Origin: Acanthosepion esculentum
Lineage: Eukaryota > Mollusca > Cephalopoda > Sepiida > Sepiidae
Length of the DNA: 64,000 nucleotides
Assembly: GCA_964036315.1 (NCBI GenBank)
Contig: OZ038482.1
Coordinates: 9,337,520 to 9,401,519, forward strand
Reading direction: 5' to 3'
The notes beneath the pieces were generated by a model, which did no database searches, was not told the origin of the DNA, and saw nothing but the letters and a program-made list of their open reading frames with translations. Positions 44,385 to 55,190 of this stretch are shown piece by piece. The position numbers and the translations under genes were made by a program. The first letter of the stretch is position 1. Each line of letters begins with the position of its first letter.

Positions 44385-44720
44385 ATGGGTCTTAGATATA
44401 ATATGGAGATTCTTCTGTGCTTCTGGAGATGCCATGATTACGTCTCCAGATTCAAACAGGCTGGATTAATCTACTATGTTCCAGGTGATGACATATTGTG
44501 TAAAGGGGAAATGGTGAGTCTTGTGTTTTCACAAACTGAGGACTGTGAGCCAGAGTATCTTTCTATATCTGGGGAAGATATATTCCTGAGAGGAAATAGC
44601 TCCATAGACTTGCAAGATGTAGCATTTTCTGGAGGAGGCAGATTTAGCTTCATCCCAGGCTCCTTGGCCCAGGCTAAAAAAGCAATCACTCGGTTTGGTT
44701 GCTGTAAAGAAACTGAATAA
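44385..44720 (+). CDS. Unrecognised 111-codon ORF
   Basis: An open frame with higher GC than its surroundings, starting MGLRYNMEILLCFWRCHDYV and ending RFGCCKETE. It is not low complexity and does not overlap any repeat family I could identify here. Visible features are an N-terminal hydrophobic stretch (MEILLCFWRC) and an acidic middle (TEDCEPEYLSISGEDIF). No domain is recognised. An overlapping minus-strand frame of 87 codons exists, so the open length may be fortuitous. A sequence GGTGAGTC at about 44513 could act as a splice donor. Confidence 0.2.
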   Translation: MGLRYNMEILLCFWRCHDYVSRFKQAGLIYYVPGDDILCKGEMVSLVFSQTEDCEPEYLSISGEDIFLRGNSSIDLQDVAFSGGGRFSFIPGSLAQAKKAITRFGCCKETE

Positions 44721-44869
44721 CTGTCCACGCTCATCACTGTATGAGGTGATATGTGTGACCCATATGAATTATCTCTACCAAAGTGGGGTAATCACTTTTT
44801 GTATCCCTACAACTGACAGAAAATGAAATCAGCCAACCAAATTTAAATTCCATCTATCTCTGTTATGTT

Positions 44870-44990
44870 TGCCTACTTACTAATGCCTTTTGGGAAAGTA
44901 TGAATACATTTCTTTGCCCTGTTATGAGTAAAATAGCAAGGTAGACTAAGGTTACCTGTCTTGGTTGGTAACCATTCTATAACTGAATTC
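44870..44990 (+). mobile_element. SINE family A fragment, body only
   Basis: Words TTTTGGGAAAGTATGAATAC, AAATAGCAAGGTAGACTAAG and CTTGGTTGGTAACCATTCTA match the family A body in order; the tRNA head is missing. Confidence 0.6.
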
Positions 44991-45520
44991 AATTTGGATG
45001 GGAATGAGGTTAATAACTTGACCCACTAAAACATTAGTAATTAGTAGCATAGTGTCATGGCCCTATGTTTCGGAGTTAGTATACAAGTTTGAGAAGAATT
45101 ATATATTAACAGAGGGTCCAGCAGATAAAATGTTTGTGAAATAGTTCTCAGTGAATGAAAAGCAAAAGGTTTTGATCTTAATATCAAAACTTATTTCCAG
45201 TTCTGACCTATTTATATGATAATAATCTGATTTCTGTATACTTGTGCAATTGGTGCACATAAGAACAGCACATACGAACACAATTTATGTTAGCACAACA
45301 TTAAAATGTTATAAAACAATGAATAAACCAATTTCCATTTCAGTCAGGCCAATTGTTTCTGAGAAATTCTTAAATATATAAATTGACACGCCTGGGGATG
45401 CTTCCCCAATCTAGGAACCTTAGGTTTTGATTTCAACCATTATCTATCCTACATATACCTCTATACTCCTTATTTCCTCTTTTTATGTCCTTAAAACAAC
45501 CTTCTTCCCCCTCTAGTAAA
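44991..45520. other. No recognisable feature
   Basis: AT-rich. It ends at CTAGTAAA, immediately before the 98-bp array. Confidence 0.35.
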
Positions 45521-46185
45521 GATGAGGACAACAGTCCAAACAATTTAAATAGTGAAAATAGTTACAATACCTCATCTGAGAAATAGAGACAGATGTTGAA
45601 GGTGAATATGGCAATAAAGATGAGAATAACAGTCCAAACAATTTAAATAGTGAAAATAGTTACAATACTTCATCTGAGAAATAGAGACAGATGTTGAAGG
45701 TGAATATGGCAATAAAGATGAGAATAACAGTCCAAACAATTTAAATAGTGAAAATAGTTACAATACTTCATCTGAGAAATAGAGACAGATGTTGAAGGTG
45801 AATATGGCAATAAAGATGAGAATAACAGTCCAAACAATTTAAATAGTGAAAATAGTTACAATACCTCATCTGAGAAATAGAGACAGATGTTGAAGGTGAA
45901 TATGGCAATAAAGATGAGGATAACAGTCCAAACAATTTAAATAGTGAAAATAGTTACAATACCTCATCTGAGAAATAGAGACAGATGTTGAAGGTGAATA
46001 TGGCAATAAAGTTGAGAATAACAGTCCAAACAATTTAAATAGTGAAAATAGTTACAATACTTCATCTGAGAAATAGAGACAGATGTTGAAGGTGAATATG
46101 GCAATAAAGATGAGGATAACAGTCCAAACAATTTAAATAGTGAAAATAGTTACAATACCTCATCTCAGAAATATAAACATAATTA
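45521..46185. repeat. 98-bp tandem array, about 6.7 copies, made of SINE S tail
   Basis: Units start with GATGAGG at 45521, 45619, 45717, 45815, 45913, 46011 and 46109, exactly 98 bp apart and nearly identical. The unit (GATGAGAATAACAGTCCAAA ... GAAGGTGAATATGGCAATAAA) matches the terminal part of SINE S at 61455-61535 (ATATGGCGACAAAGATGAGG, AGTCCGAATAATGTAAATAA, CCCCATCTCAGAAATATAGA). The array is therefore an expansion of that tail. Confidence 0.93.
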
Positions 46186-46439
46186 CCTTCATGTTTAATT
46201 GCATCATAATCGCTACAGTTATTTGGCCTTGTGCCAAACTCAGTCAAGTTTAATAAAAATCAATATTAGACATTAATTAATAATAGGTATTAATTAATAA
46301 TAGGCAACTGAGACATTACGATAAGGAAGGATACCGAAAATATTATGGACGAAGCATATAATGAGGAAATTTTAAGGAAAATGGAAACGAAAAGGAGGCT
46401 TGTACTTAGAATGTGACAGTTGAAATTTATAGATCCCAT
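46186..46439. other. Unassigned
   Basis: A direct repeat TAATTAATAATAGG occurs at 46275-46303. Nothing else is recognised. Confidence 0.35.
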
Positions 46440-47015
46440 AATGAGAAAAGAAAGCTTAAGGTTCCTAGATTGGGGAAACATCCCATGAGGTGTCACTTCC
46501 ACAAAGTTGTGGTTCTTGGGAAGAAGCTGTCTGAATGAAACTTCCTTTTTATCAATGAAATGCAAAGGGTATGTAGATGATTCAAAACTGTGTTCATGAC
46601 AGGCATGTCCTAGCTGTAAAGGTCTGAACTGGTGGAACTAAGGAATGTATCATGTCCAAACATTTGCCATGGAAATAGCAACAGAGTAGGGATTAGCTTG
46701 TAACATTTCATATGTAGGAATTGAGTTTTAATATGGAAAATAATTCATTACCCACAAGGCCTCATAGACTCTTTTGAACTGTGTCAAGGCTAGAAAGTCG
46801 AGATTGAGAAGCACCAGGCCAGATATTGCAGTAACGATCAATTTTTGGTCGGGTCATACATGGAACCAAGCATTTTTTCGGTCTCTTTAGTGATGGATCG
46901 TATATATGAGTTCCACTCGAGATCTGGGGTGACTTTGACATCCAATAACCGTTGAAAGCAAGGAACCTCAATAAAAGTACAAGATACATTAAAAGAATTA
47001 TCTTCTAAACAAAAT
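46440..47015 (-). pseudogene. LINE family L, C-terminal reverse transcriptase, degenerate
   Basis: Minus-strand frames read VPCFQRLLDVKVTPDLEW, NSYIRSITKETEKMLGSM, then ASQSRLSSLDTVQKSL and, further on, FPRTTTLWKWHLMGCFPN. They correspond to the LDVKVTPDLEWNSYIRSIAK, HIWAGASQSSLSSLDRVQKR and FPRTARLWNSLPRGCFPD blocks of the family. Several frameshifts; no 3' tail. Confidence 0.85.
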
Positions 47016-47142
47016 GTCACAAGGAAACTTGCTGAAGATTATGAATATTTTGATTAGAATAAATAATTCAGTTTTAACAGGGAAGCAATTTCAGGTTCCT
47101 CTTCTCAAAAAGAAAGGAAAATATTAATTATTTACACAATTT
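47016..47142. other. Short unassigned segment
   Basis: AT-rich link between LINE L and SINE S. Confidence 0.3.
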
Positions 47143-47400
47143 ATGTTGTTCGGACTGTTGTCCTCATCTTTGTTACCATATTCATGATGTTTCGGCAGTT
47201 GTTCAGGTGATTGGAATTTTGAAGTGAACCCTTCATTTCGTACACCAGGCTAGAATGTTCTAGTTTTATGTGCCATGCCTCTTCTGGATGGAACTTAACT
47301 CTCCAAGTTTTTGTTCATCTCTGCTGTAGCCAGATATTGAAATCACAACTCTTTTATCCACTGGGCCATGTGTCCTTTGAACATCATTATATGAATTTTT
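47143..47400 (-). mobile_element. SINE family S, copy 3
   Basis: Minus strand: tRNA-like head GGACACATGGCCCAGTGGAT (about 47374-47355) with a degenerate B box TGATTTCAATATCTGGC, body CTAGAACATTCTAGCCTGG, AATGAAGGGTTCACTTC. Tail: CACCTGAACAACTGCCGAAA, AACAAAGATGAGGACAACAG. The hairpin between CTGA and GAAA is deleted in this copy. Confidence 0.82.
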
Positions 47401-47454
47401 GAGACCTATAAACCTAATGTCTTTTTACCAGAGCTCATATTATAATTTGTTATA

Positions 47455-47538
47455 TCTCCCAGTCAAGGGTTAATTTGAAATGTACCAATATTTTATAATA
47501 AATATTGATGTGTTTCAAATTAACCCTTGACTGGGAGA
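47455..47538. mobile_element. 84-bp palindromic MITE, TA target duplication
   Basis: Begins TCTCCCAGTCAAGGGTTAAT and ends with the reverse complement, flanked by TA at 47453-47454 and 47539-47540. Arms of about 38 bp have very few mismatches. The TA duplication suits a Tc1/mariner origin. The termini differ from the mariner MITE at 21653. Confidence 0.88.
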
Positions 47539-47540
47539 TA

Positions 47541-48099
47541 CAATTGATATTTTAGGATCTATGCAAAAATAATCTTTCAAATTTCATGACAGATAAACTG
47601 TGTTTGACTCAGGTGCATTTCCACACTTTTATGGAAGTCTTTGTATCCCAAAACTTTGTATATATAAAAAAAAAATAGTTGATTAAATCAATAATTTAAT
47701 TTGTGGGAAAATGAAATAAAACCAGTAAATAAAATAATAATAAAGAATAAAAAAATGATGCAAGTTATAAAGAAACTGGAAAGAGTTTCTGGCCACATAT
47801 GTGATTTTATGGCCCCATTTCCAGAAAGGACAGAATCTTTCTCTTTTCATTTTCCAATGGTATCATTTGGATGTGTTTTCAGCAGCTTTACCAATGAAGT
47901 AGAGATTTGACCATCCCAACTCAGCACGAGGCTGACTTGAGCTTGACCATCTTTACCCATTCTTATCCTTACTTCCCATAAATAGTTTATGGATGAAAAA
48001 AGAAAATGGACATACTCAAGATATGACACTGATGTCATGAAGTGGTTAAATGTTAATTCTGAGCAGGAAAGGATTAAGCTCAAAATGGAAGGTAAACAG
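47541..48099. other. No recognisable feature
   Basis: AT-rich; short frames only. Confidence 0.35.
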
Positions 48100-48152
48100 A
48101 GAGAGAGAGAGAGAGAGAAAGAGTTGGGAGAGGGTGGTAGAGAGAGAGAGAG
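48100..48152. repeat. (GA)n-rich tract
   Basis: Interrupted GA repeat. Confidence 0.9.
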
Positions 48153-48155
48153 CAC

Positions 48156-48600
48156 ATATCATTAACAAGAAAAGAGAGATAGATGGGGCTTCTATTTTTA
48201 TTGAGAAAAACGATTTGGGAAATTTAAACAAAGAATGAACCTGTTGTGAGGGTCAAAGTTATGAAGATAGATCTTGTCATGACAAGCAGGTGATCTGGTC
48301 TATATTTTCACTAAATAGAGATCAGCCCAGGAATGGAGAAACAATTTAATCTCTTCCTTGATAATTTAGGCAAATAAATATCATTAATGAGAAGAGAGAC
48401 AGACAGGACTTATATTTTCACTGACGAAAACGAATTGGGAAATGTAAACAAGGAACAAACACTTTTTTGAGGGTAAAAATTATGAAAACAGATCCTGTCA
48501 TTGCCAAGTAGGTGATCTGGTTTATATTTTCACTAGAGATAAATAAGTTCAAGAATGGAGAACTAATTTTATCTCTTCCTTGAGGAAACAAGAGAATTAA
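48156..48600. repeat. Tandem duplication, 222-bp period
   Basis: 48156-48377 and 48378-48600 share ATATCATTAA, GAAAAACGA.TTGGGAAAT, GCAGGTGATCTGGTCTATAT, GAATGGAGAA and ATCTCTTCCTTGA in order, with moderate divergence. No coding content. Confidence 0.88.
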
Positions 48601-49610
48601 AATTAATGACTGGAATAAACTACATCCTTTCACCCACATGATTTAAAAGTTAAATTTGTCACAAAGAAAATTATGCCTGCCCTGAGAGGTAGTCTGAGAT
48701 AGAATGCTGTGAAGGAAGGAAGAAGCGGGAGAATTTGGCAATGCCAGTGTGGAATGGTGGTGTGAGATGTGAAGTGAAGCTAGTTGGAGTTTAGGGGAGG
48801 TGCAATTCCTGTAACTACTCCCGAGAAAGTGGATCATTCTCTAAATTTGGAAAGTCGATTAAGAAACCAGAAATAGGGAACAACGAACCCTTATTGAAAT
48901 TAATGTGGCAATTGAAGACTCAACAAATCCCAAGAACCCATTGGCCCTACACCAGTTTTAGGCTGAAGTGCATAGAAGCTGAAAACACCTGCATTGAGTG
49001 CCTCTGGAATCTATGTCAGCTGTCACCAGATTTCCTGATTCTAAAGAACTTTGAACCCCAAATTATTAGGTGAAGCAAAGTGTCACTATAGAGATTGATG
49101 TGAGAAGGGTTAATTTTTGTTGTACCAAGAACTATATAAACCAACTGATGATTAATCCAATGAATCTTTCGTTTTCATTTTTTTGTTGTGAAGATATTTC
49201 TTCTTTAATATTGCACCCATCATGGCTTGAACCAGTGCTGCGATTGCTGCAACATTTGATCCTGCACTGCTCTGAGGTCAAGAACACAATATGGGCAGAT
49301 TTAGTGTGGATTGAAAAATATCATCATAAGACCCCTGAGACCAGGACCACTGTATGTGGTGACATGACTGAGTGTAGGTGGCAGTAAAAGGCCTTATAAA
49401 CAGACATTTAATTTTGTTTCAATACAGTCAACATAAAAAGAAATAAACATCTCTAGCAGAAACTCCAGTTTTTACTGCAGGATTTTTTATCTTCTTTGTT
49501 TATATACTGAACATACACCTTCACTTAAAATATATCCACAGCACATCTAAATCTTGTTAACATCCACAAATTTCCTGTCAGTTGGTTTTAAAGAATAAAT
49601 AGTTACATTA
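48601..49610. other. No recognisable gene
   Basis: Holds a 105-codon plus frame at 49070-49387 with a Cys-rich middle (FSFFCCEDISS) and no domain that I recognise. It is locally GC-richer at 49210-49385. Coding status uncertain. Confidence 0.35.
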
Positions 49611-49995
49611 TCTAATCATGTATTACTAGTGAACTACATCCGGCATCAAGGCCTCTGATCAGAAGATTTTGAGGAACATGGCACCACCTCTTTACTGCTG
49701 TTGTTCCCAGGTCCACCCTGACCTGTGATGGTAACACCTGGTAGGGGTCCCATCTATGGGCAAATAGTGACCCCCCCCCAAACTCGAACCAAAACACTAT
49801 GAAAGTATAAAAATACATTTTCATATTAAAAAAAGTTACCAGAAATACATTTTTGTAAAAAATAAAAAATAAAATACATTACGACCAATACATTGTTTAT
49901 AAAGCAAATTACTAATGATTGCAAGAAAATTAAATTTTGGCATTAAATGACCCATAATGAGTTGATATGTCACTAAACAAACAAACAAACAAGTT
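49611..49995 (+). mobile_element. SINE-like family B, copy 2
   Basis: Same head as copy 1 (GATCAGAAGATTTTGAGG, CCACCCTGACCTGTGATGG, GGGTCCCATCTATGGGCAAA), then ACCAGAAATACATTTTTG. The end is GGCATTAAATGACCCATAAT, GTTGATATGTCACTAAAC and (CAAA)n at 49976-49992. The end matches the 3' end of the longest family A copy. Confidence 0.82.
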
Positions 49996-50039
49996 ATCGT
50001 GAAGTTGTATGTATGTCCCCCATACATAGTAATTGAGTT

Positions 50040-50465
50040 GTCACCTGGCCACCACTGTAACATAACTCCCCTGTACCTTTTCTATAAATATTTTCATGGG
50101 AATTGTTCTGATCAACTTTTCGCTTTGATACCTCAACTTTATGAATTTAAGCACAGTACTAGATTGGCAGTTAGGTCTCATCATTTTACAGTTGAAATGT
50201 CTGGACATAACTGTAAGTTCTACGCTAACAGTTTTTCTCTCGCACTTCTCACTTGTGGAACTCTCTTCTGGCTTTTTGCTTTCCAGTCAACTTTGACCTT
50301 CAAAAATTTAAATGCAATGATAATCTTTATTTTCTGTCTTTTTAATTCCATTTCTTTTATTGTTCTCTCTCCTTAATAGGATTTTTTCTCATATTTTGTT
50401 ACATTCGGTGACACCTTGTGTCTTAGTGGTTTTATTGCTTACTTGGGGGTCAAATTATTAAGAAA
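50040..50465 (+). pseudogene. LINE family C, C-terminal fragment, copy 2
   Basis: Plus-strand frame 49999-50376 contains PLYLFYKYFHGNCSDQLFA, LIPQLYEFKHSTRLAVRSH and a degraded LALLTCGTLF where family members read SRLWNSLP. The 3' end follows (CCTTGTGTCTTAGTGG, TTGCTTACTTGGGGGTCAAA), like the copy at 31270-31800. Only the C-terminal 100 residues remain. Confidence 0.8.
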
Positions 50466-50689
50466 ATAATTCCCAACACGACATGACACAAATGAAATGT
50501 GCCTGGTCCTTAGCAATTCAAATTTCTTATCAGCACCTCACCATTGCACTAAAATGGGAGGCTCATGGCTTGACCTGATACCTTTTTGATGCAGACAGTG
50601 GGGACAAGACACTTTTTGCCTTTACATATGCATATCACATATGGGATCCCTCATGAAACTTGATTTTGTATATTTGACTTCAAAGGTCA
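50466..50689. other. No recognisable feature
   Basis: Unassigned sequence between two LINE fragments. Confidence 0.35.
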
Positions 50690-50990
50690 AATAGCAGAGC
50701 AGATCAGGCCTAAGGTCAAAAATAGCTTGGCTTCAATGGCATTTTCCACCGATTATTTTTGTAACCCCCCCCCCCCCCCAAAAAAACTGAAGATCGCATA
50801 CATCTTACATAGATAAAGTTCATTGTAATGAGTGAGCTGCACTTGTGAAAACAATTTTTGTATTTCTATAAGGCATGGGAAACCAGGAACCCTTTAAGTG
50901 AGGCTATCAGAACCTTTTCCAAAAAATTGCCTTCAATAATGCTCAAATAAGCAACCACTTTCAGCACCAAATGATTATCCGTTCTATCAA
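50690..50990 (-). pseudogene. LINE family R, 3' end, copy 4
   Basis: Matches the 3' ends at 58708-59850 in order: GGCCTAAGGTCAAAAATAGC, CATTTTCCACCGATTATTTT, CACTTGTGAAAACAATTTTT, TATTTCTATAAGGCATGG, CTATCAGAACCTTTTCCAA. Here a 14-bp C-run (50766-50779) interrupts it and there is no AAT tail. Confidence 0.8.
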
Positions 50991-52084
50991 ATTGAGTTAT
51001 TTTGGAAGACATTTTAACTCCTAAATGTTTAATTTGCCTTGTCAATAGCTTGCTATCTCATAATTTCACAAAATTTGAGCTTCTCTGCTGAATGTTAACT
51101 ACTCATATTTCTTTTAACAGGATAAAATCTGTCGATGAATATCAAGATAATAACTTGGAAAACTCCATTGAATATTTATTTCCAGAAATGTCCTGACTCT
51201 ATGAAGACAGCTCATTCTGGCAGACAAGTTAAATGGAGGCACCTTTTTAGCTGATAATATGAATCTGTCATTAGTTGTGTGTGGGATTCAATGAAGAAAG
51301 CTGAAGATAAATGATTTTGAATGGAAATCTTTGCAAAATAAGTCTGCAGTTGAATTGATGGTAAAAGAAAAATCTAGCTTCCCTTGTTGGAAAGAGAAAT
51401 TCAATAAAATGGATGAAGAATAAATAAAGACATAGCCACCCTAAGCTATAATCATAATTTAAACTTTTTCTCAGAATATTTTATTGCATACTCAGACCAT
51501 GAACTTAGTGGAATTGTAAAAAGACAAGATAACAGTCATATGAGATGGTTGGGGTTTCGAATCAGGTAGGAACTTAAAATCTGTGTCTTATATCCACTCA
51601 TCCAAAATTCAAATAATCTCCTGTTGTTTTCCCACCAAATTAAGATAATCTCTAGTTGTCTCCCCAAAATTCATTAATTTACTGTGTTGCCTACGTCCTC
51701 CAAAGAATGCAGCCTTACTGTATAAACCTATTGACCAGCATTCATTAGCTTATAACTGAGTGCCACTTGATTCTCACAGTTTCCAGTTACTTTTTATTGT
51801 TACAAAACTGCAGTAATTCCAAGCCCAGATAAAATCATTTATAGTCCATTTGATGATGTCAGTGTCATTAGCAATAAAAGCATGAATCCATTGTGCATTA
51901 GAAAGTTGTTCAAAATGACTTTGGAATAAACAGTTATTAAAATATGACTTTCTTAAAAGTTTCATTTGATCTAAAAAAATTTGAATAAATTGTTTTGGAA
52001 GAACATCCTCATCTTTGTTGATTTAATTATTGTTTTAGTCAGTTTTTTGACCTTCTCTAGTTGACATTTGTTTTTTAATTGATT
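50991..52084. other. No recognisable feature
   Basis: AT-rich. No repeat shared with the rest of the window; the only frame above 60 codons (51774-51965, minus) has no domain. Confidence 0.45.
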
Positions 52085-52575
52085 GATTTTGTTTAGTAGT
52101 ATATCAACCCCTAGGAGTTATTTAATGCTGAAATCTGAACGAAATTTTATCACTTCAACTAAATATATTTTAAACACAATTGTATGCTTTCAACTACAGA
52201 TGAAATGTATTGTTGGTCATTTTTTTATAAAATGTATTGTTTGTCATCTTACTATAAAATGTATTGCTGGTAATTCTAGTATAAAATGTATTGCTGGTCA
52301 TTTTGCTTTAAAATTGTATTGGTGGTCATTTTGCTATAAATAAATATTGTTGGTAAATTGTTTTATATAAAAATGTATTTTTATACTTTTGTAGTGTTTT
52401 GTTTTTGTTTGGGGAGTTCCCTATTTGCTCATAGCTGAGACCCTAACAGGTGCTACCACCCTGGGTCAGGGTGGACTTGGGTACAACAGCAATTAAGAGG
52501 TGGTTCCATGCTCCTCAAAACTTTCAATCTCCTGATCAGCTGCCTTGCTGCCAGATGTAGTTTATCATCATACCC
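52085..52575 (-). mobile_element. SINE-like family B, copy 3, with an internal tandem expansion
   Basis: Reverse orientation. 52097-52133 is the shared 3' end (TATCAACCCCTAGGAGTTA, TTTAATGCTG), and 52430-52575 is the head (GACCCTAACAGGTGCTACCA, CAGGGTGGACTTGG, CTCCTGATCAGC). Between them 52198-52380 carries about six copies of a unit near 27 bp (AAAATGTATTGCTGGTCATT). This corresponds to the single ACCAGCAATACATTTT of copy 1, so it expanded here. Confidence 0.82.
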
Positions 52576-53009
52576 AGGATTTTTCCAGTTGTACGTGGTA
52601 ACCTTTAAGAATGTTAACCTGATTCCTTCATTCCATTTGTGGACAAAAGTCATTCATCAGGCATTCTGTTCAGTGTTCTTTCATGGGAATTTATACAATT
52701 TCCAACTGCCATTTTTCTCTCTTTGGGTAGCACTGACAAATAGCTACTGACATTTTTGGATTGAAAGTAAATTTAATGAAAAAATAAAATTTTAATTCTA
52801 GAAAATTTTTTTACTTGCAAAACGAGTTCAACATAAGCTTCATAAAAATTTGTTTATATTCCAGTTCAATTCTAAAAAATAACTAAACATTACAGATATA
52901 TTCTATCAATAGATTGCATATGATTTTTACTAGTTCTAGAATATATAGTAATTTTCTAAGTGCGTCTTGAAACCAAATCGTCTAGAACAGCATATGTTTC
53001 TAGAAATAG
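52576..53009. other. No recognisable feature
   Basis: An 80-codon plus frame at 52508-52750 overlaps the SINE-like head and has no domain. Confidence 0.35.
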
Positions 53010-53115
53010 AGTGTAGTGTTTGTAAGGAAACACTCTTAAAATCTTTATAAATTAAGATTTGGTAAAACAAATGAATTAGATTCAAATTATAGTGGACACA
53101 TTATTAGAATATATT
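53010..53115. repeat. Direct repeat, copy 1
   Basis: CTCTTAAAATCTTTATAAAT, AAGATTTGGTAAAACAAA, TTCAAATTATAGTGGACACA recur at 53728-53810. A second pair (AAAATTATTAACAAG with AATATCCCAACTAAG) occurs at 53562-53597 and 53858-53893. Together they suggest a duplicated and rearranged segment of about 0.7 kb. Confidence 0.75.
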
Positions 53116-53714
53116 GTAAACTATAGCAAGGGTGTATTAAGGTTGGGGGAAACACATAAATGACAGCTCTCCCCACCATTACAGGGGTAATCGGCAGAGA
53201 AAGGAAATGTGATGAGAAGTAACAAAATGACACTGTCTCAGAAGGCACAACAACTTTAGGAATAAAATGCCCATGGTACAAAATTCACAAGACACTGAGT
53301 TTTGCATTCTGCTGGTTTTCCTGGTGCTTTTATTGACAGGAGAAACTGGCAGAAACCCAGATCGAGACTAGTTGTTGAGAGGCCCATATCTGAACATGCC
53401 AAGCTGTCCTGCTGCTAATGAGGAAAACCCAAATGTAACTGGCTTTGACAGATCTGTCCACATATAATCTCGGGACTCTTTTGTGTTTGTACTGACATGA
53501 GTCCACCCCACTTTTTCTATTCATTAGTCAGTTTCAGACAAAATAAAAAATATTGTTTTATTGAAAATTATTAACAAGGTAAAATATCCCAACTAAGTAG
53601 ATATGAATTTGAAATAAAATTTAGTTAATGGATAATTTACAAAGAAACAAAAATTACAAATATTATATTTTTCTGTCTATTTTCAGCTAAAAAAAAACTT
53701 GAATTAATCTGTAG
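53116..53714. other. No recognisable gene
   Basis: Two minus-strand frames of 64 codons (53087-53281, 53330-53524) with no known domain. Confidence 0.35.
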
Positions 53715-53895
53715 TTTTTGCAAAGAAAAACTCTTAAAATCTTTATAAATTAAGATTTGGTAAAACAAACAAATTAAACAGATTCAAATTATAGCGGGCA
53801 CATTATTCAAACATATTATATTAACCAGTTTCAAGCAAAGCAAAATCGTCTTTTTATTAAAAATTATTAATAAGATACAATATCCCAACTGAGAG
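53715..53895. repeat. Direct repeat, copy 2
   Basis: Second copy of the segment described at 53010-53115, with the second pair at its right end. Confidence 0.75.
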
Positions 53896-54074
53896 AATCG
53901 TCATTCATCATTTCTTCAGTTAGTGCATTTTGCGCCGCCGCTGTGGTCACCACTCCCCATCCAACTCACAATTGCAGAATAGTGTAATGGATTGCTGGTT
54001 CCTTTTGCACTGGAGATGTTGAGATTACCCCGCTCCTCCTCTCAGAATTTAAAGAATCAAGACCTACAATGTGG
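53896..54074. other. No recognisable feature
   Basis: Short mixed-composition segment. Confidence 0.35.
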
Positions 54075-54298
54075 CAGATGGTTTGAATTCAGACTTTTCC
54101 TTCTCCTAGAATGGTTGCTAACCAAGGCTATAGAGCCTAGTCTGTTCTTCTATTTTATCCATAGCTAGGGGGAAAAGATGGATTCATACCTTTCCCAAAG
54201 GTATTAGCCTGTAAGTGAATACAATGAACTTGACTGGAATTTGAACCTGGCTCTCAGATTCCTCAATCTGAGCCACTATCTTCACGGTGCCTCCATAC
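54075..54298 (-). mobile_element. SINE family A, near-complete copy
   Basis: Plus-strand order is GGTTGCTAACCAAGGCTATAG, CATAGCTAGGGGGAAAAGAT, GGATTCATACCTTTCCC, CTTGACTGGAATTTGAACCT and GGCTCTCAGATTCCTCAATC, with an A-box region at about 54265-54290. Head and body are intact; no CAAA tail at the 3' side. Confidence 0.82.
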
Positions 54299-54419
54299 TG
54301 AGTAATTACCAAGTTAAAATAAATTTAATTATAATTTACTGGGAAAAATAGTATATACACAGCATTTAAAACATATATGAAATTATCTGCAACATTTCAG
54401 CTTTTAAGCATGTAGAGAT

Positions 54420-55190
54420 TTTTTTTTTTTTTTTTTACTAATGTACAATTTATACAAGTCCCAAGAGCCATTCAGAGTAGAGGGTTACTGAAGGAGGTTG
54501 TTGGAGGAGCGGTAAGAGTTTTTCCTCCATTGGACTATTAGTGTTAGGTCGGAGGAGAGATCAGCTGTCAGGTTCTGGCCATCTAGATTTTGTTAGGTGC
54601 ACCCATATACCGTTGTATCATCTGCATGTATATATATATACTCACAAACTGATTGGAGTATGCTCTTAGGCAGATCATCAATATAAACCAGGAAGAGGAT
54701 TGGACCCAGAAGTGGGCCTTGGGGAGATACCTGCATTGAACTCATGAACTCCAGAAGACTGCTCATTAACAACTACCTTTATTGACCTCCCTCTTATGAA
54801 GGACTTGATAACTGAGAAAACTTTTCCAGTGATTACAAGGCTCTATTGAGAATTCAGTTAAAGATTTTCCCCAAATCACAGGATCCAAGTTTTTTGCTTT
54901 CGACCTTGGCTCGAACTGCTTCACTTTACGTTTTCTAGAACTCTCTTGCGATGCTTGCAGGCAGTTCTGAATGCAACCATGCCCCTACTATACTTTTCCA
55001 TGTGGTAGATATTGTAGTAGCGGTTACAGTGTGCTATGGCTGCAGTATATTTTGGTGTAAACAAGGACTAGCTATTCGGTTTTTCTGGGTATTTTTGTCT
55101 GGGGTATAAAACTTTCCATGGTAAAAAGTTTTCATTCTGATATGATGGCGGTTGTTTTGAAGGCTCTATTTTTAAACAGAATGGGACTTA
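54420..55190 (-). pseudogene. LINE family L, rearranged copy with poly(A)
   Basis: A T-run at 54420-54437 (a poly(A) tail on the minus strand) is followed by a short stretch of the family 3' end (TACAAGTCCCAAGAGCCA). It then jumps directly into reverse transcriptase. The minus strand reads, in shifting frames, VFSVIKSFIREG, VVVNEQSSGVHEFNAG, YIDDLPKSILQSVCEYI and the catalytic-box region IHADDTTVYGCT at about 54632-54590. The linker (KIFYTP-like to 55170) is also recognisable by its nucleotide match to 23520-23830. The thumb region is deleted. This copy preserves the catalytic Ala-Asp-Asp better than the copy at 21896. Confidence 0.85.
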
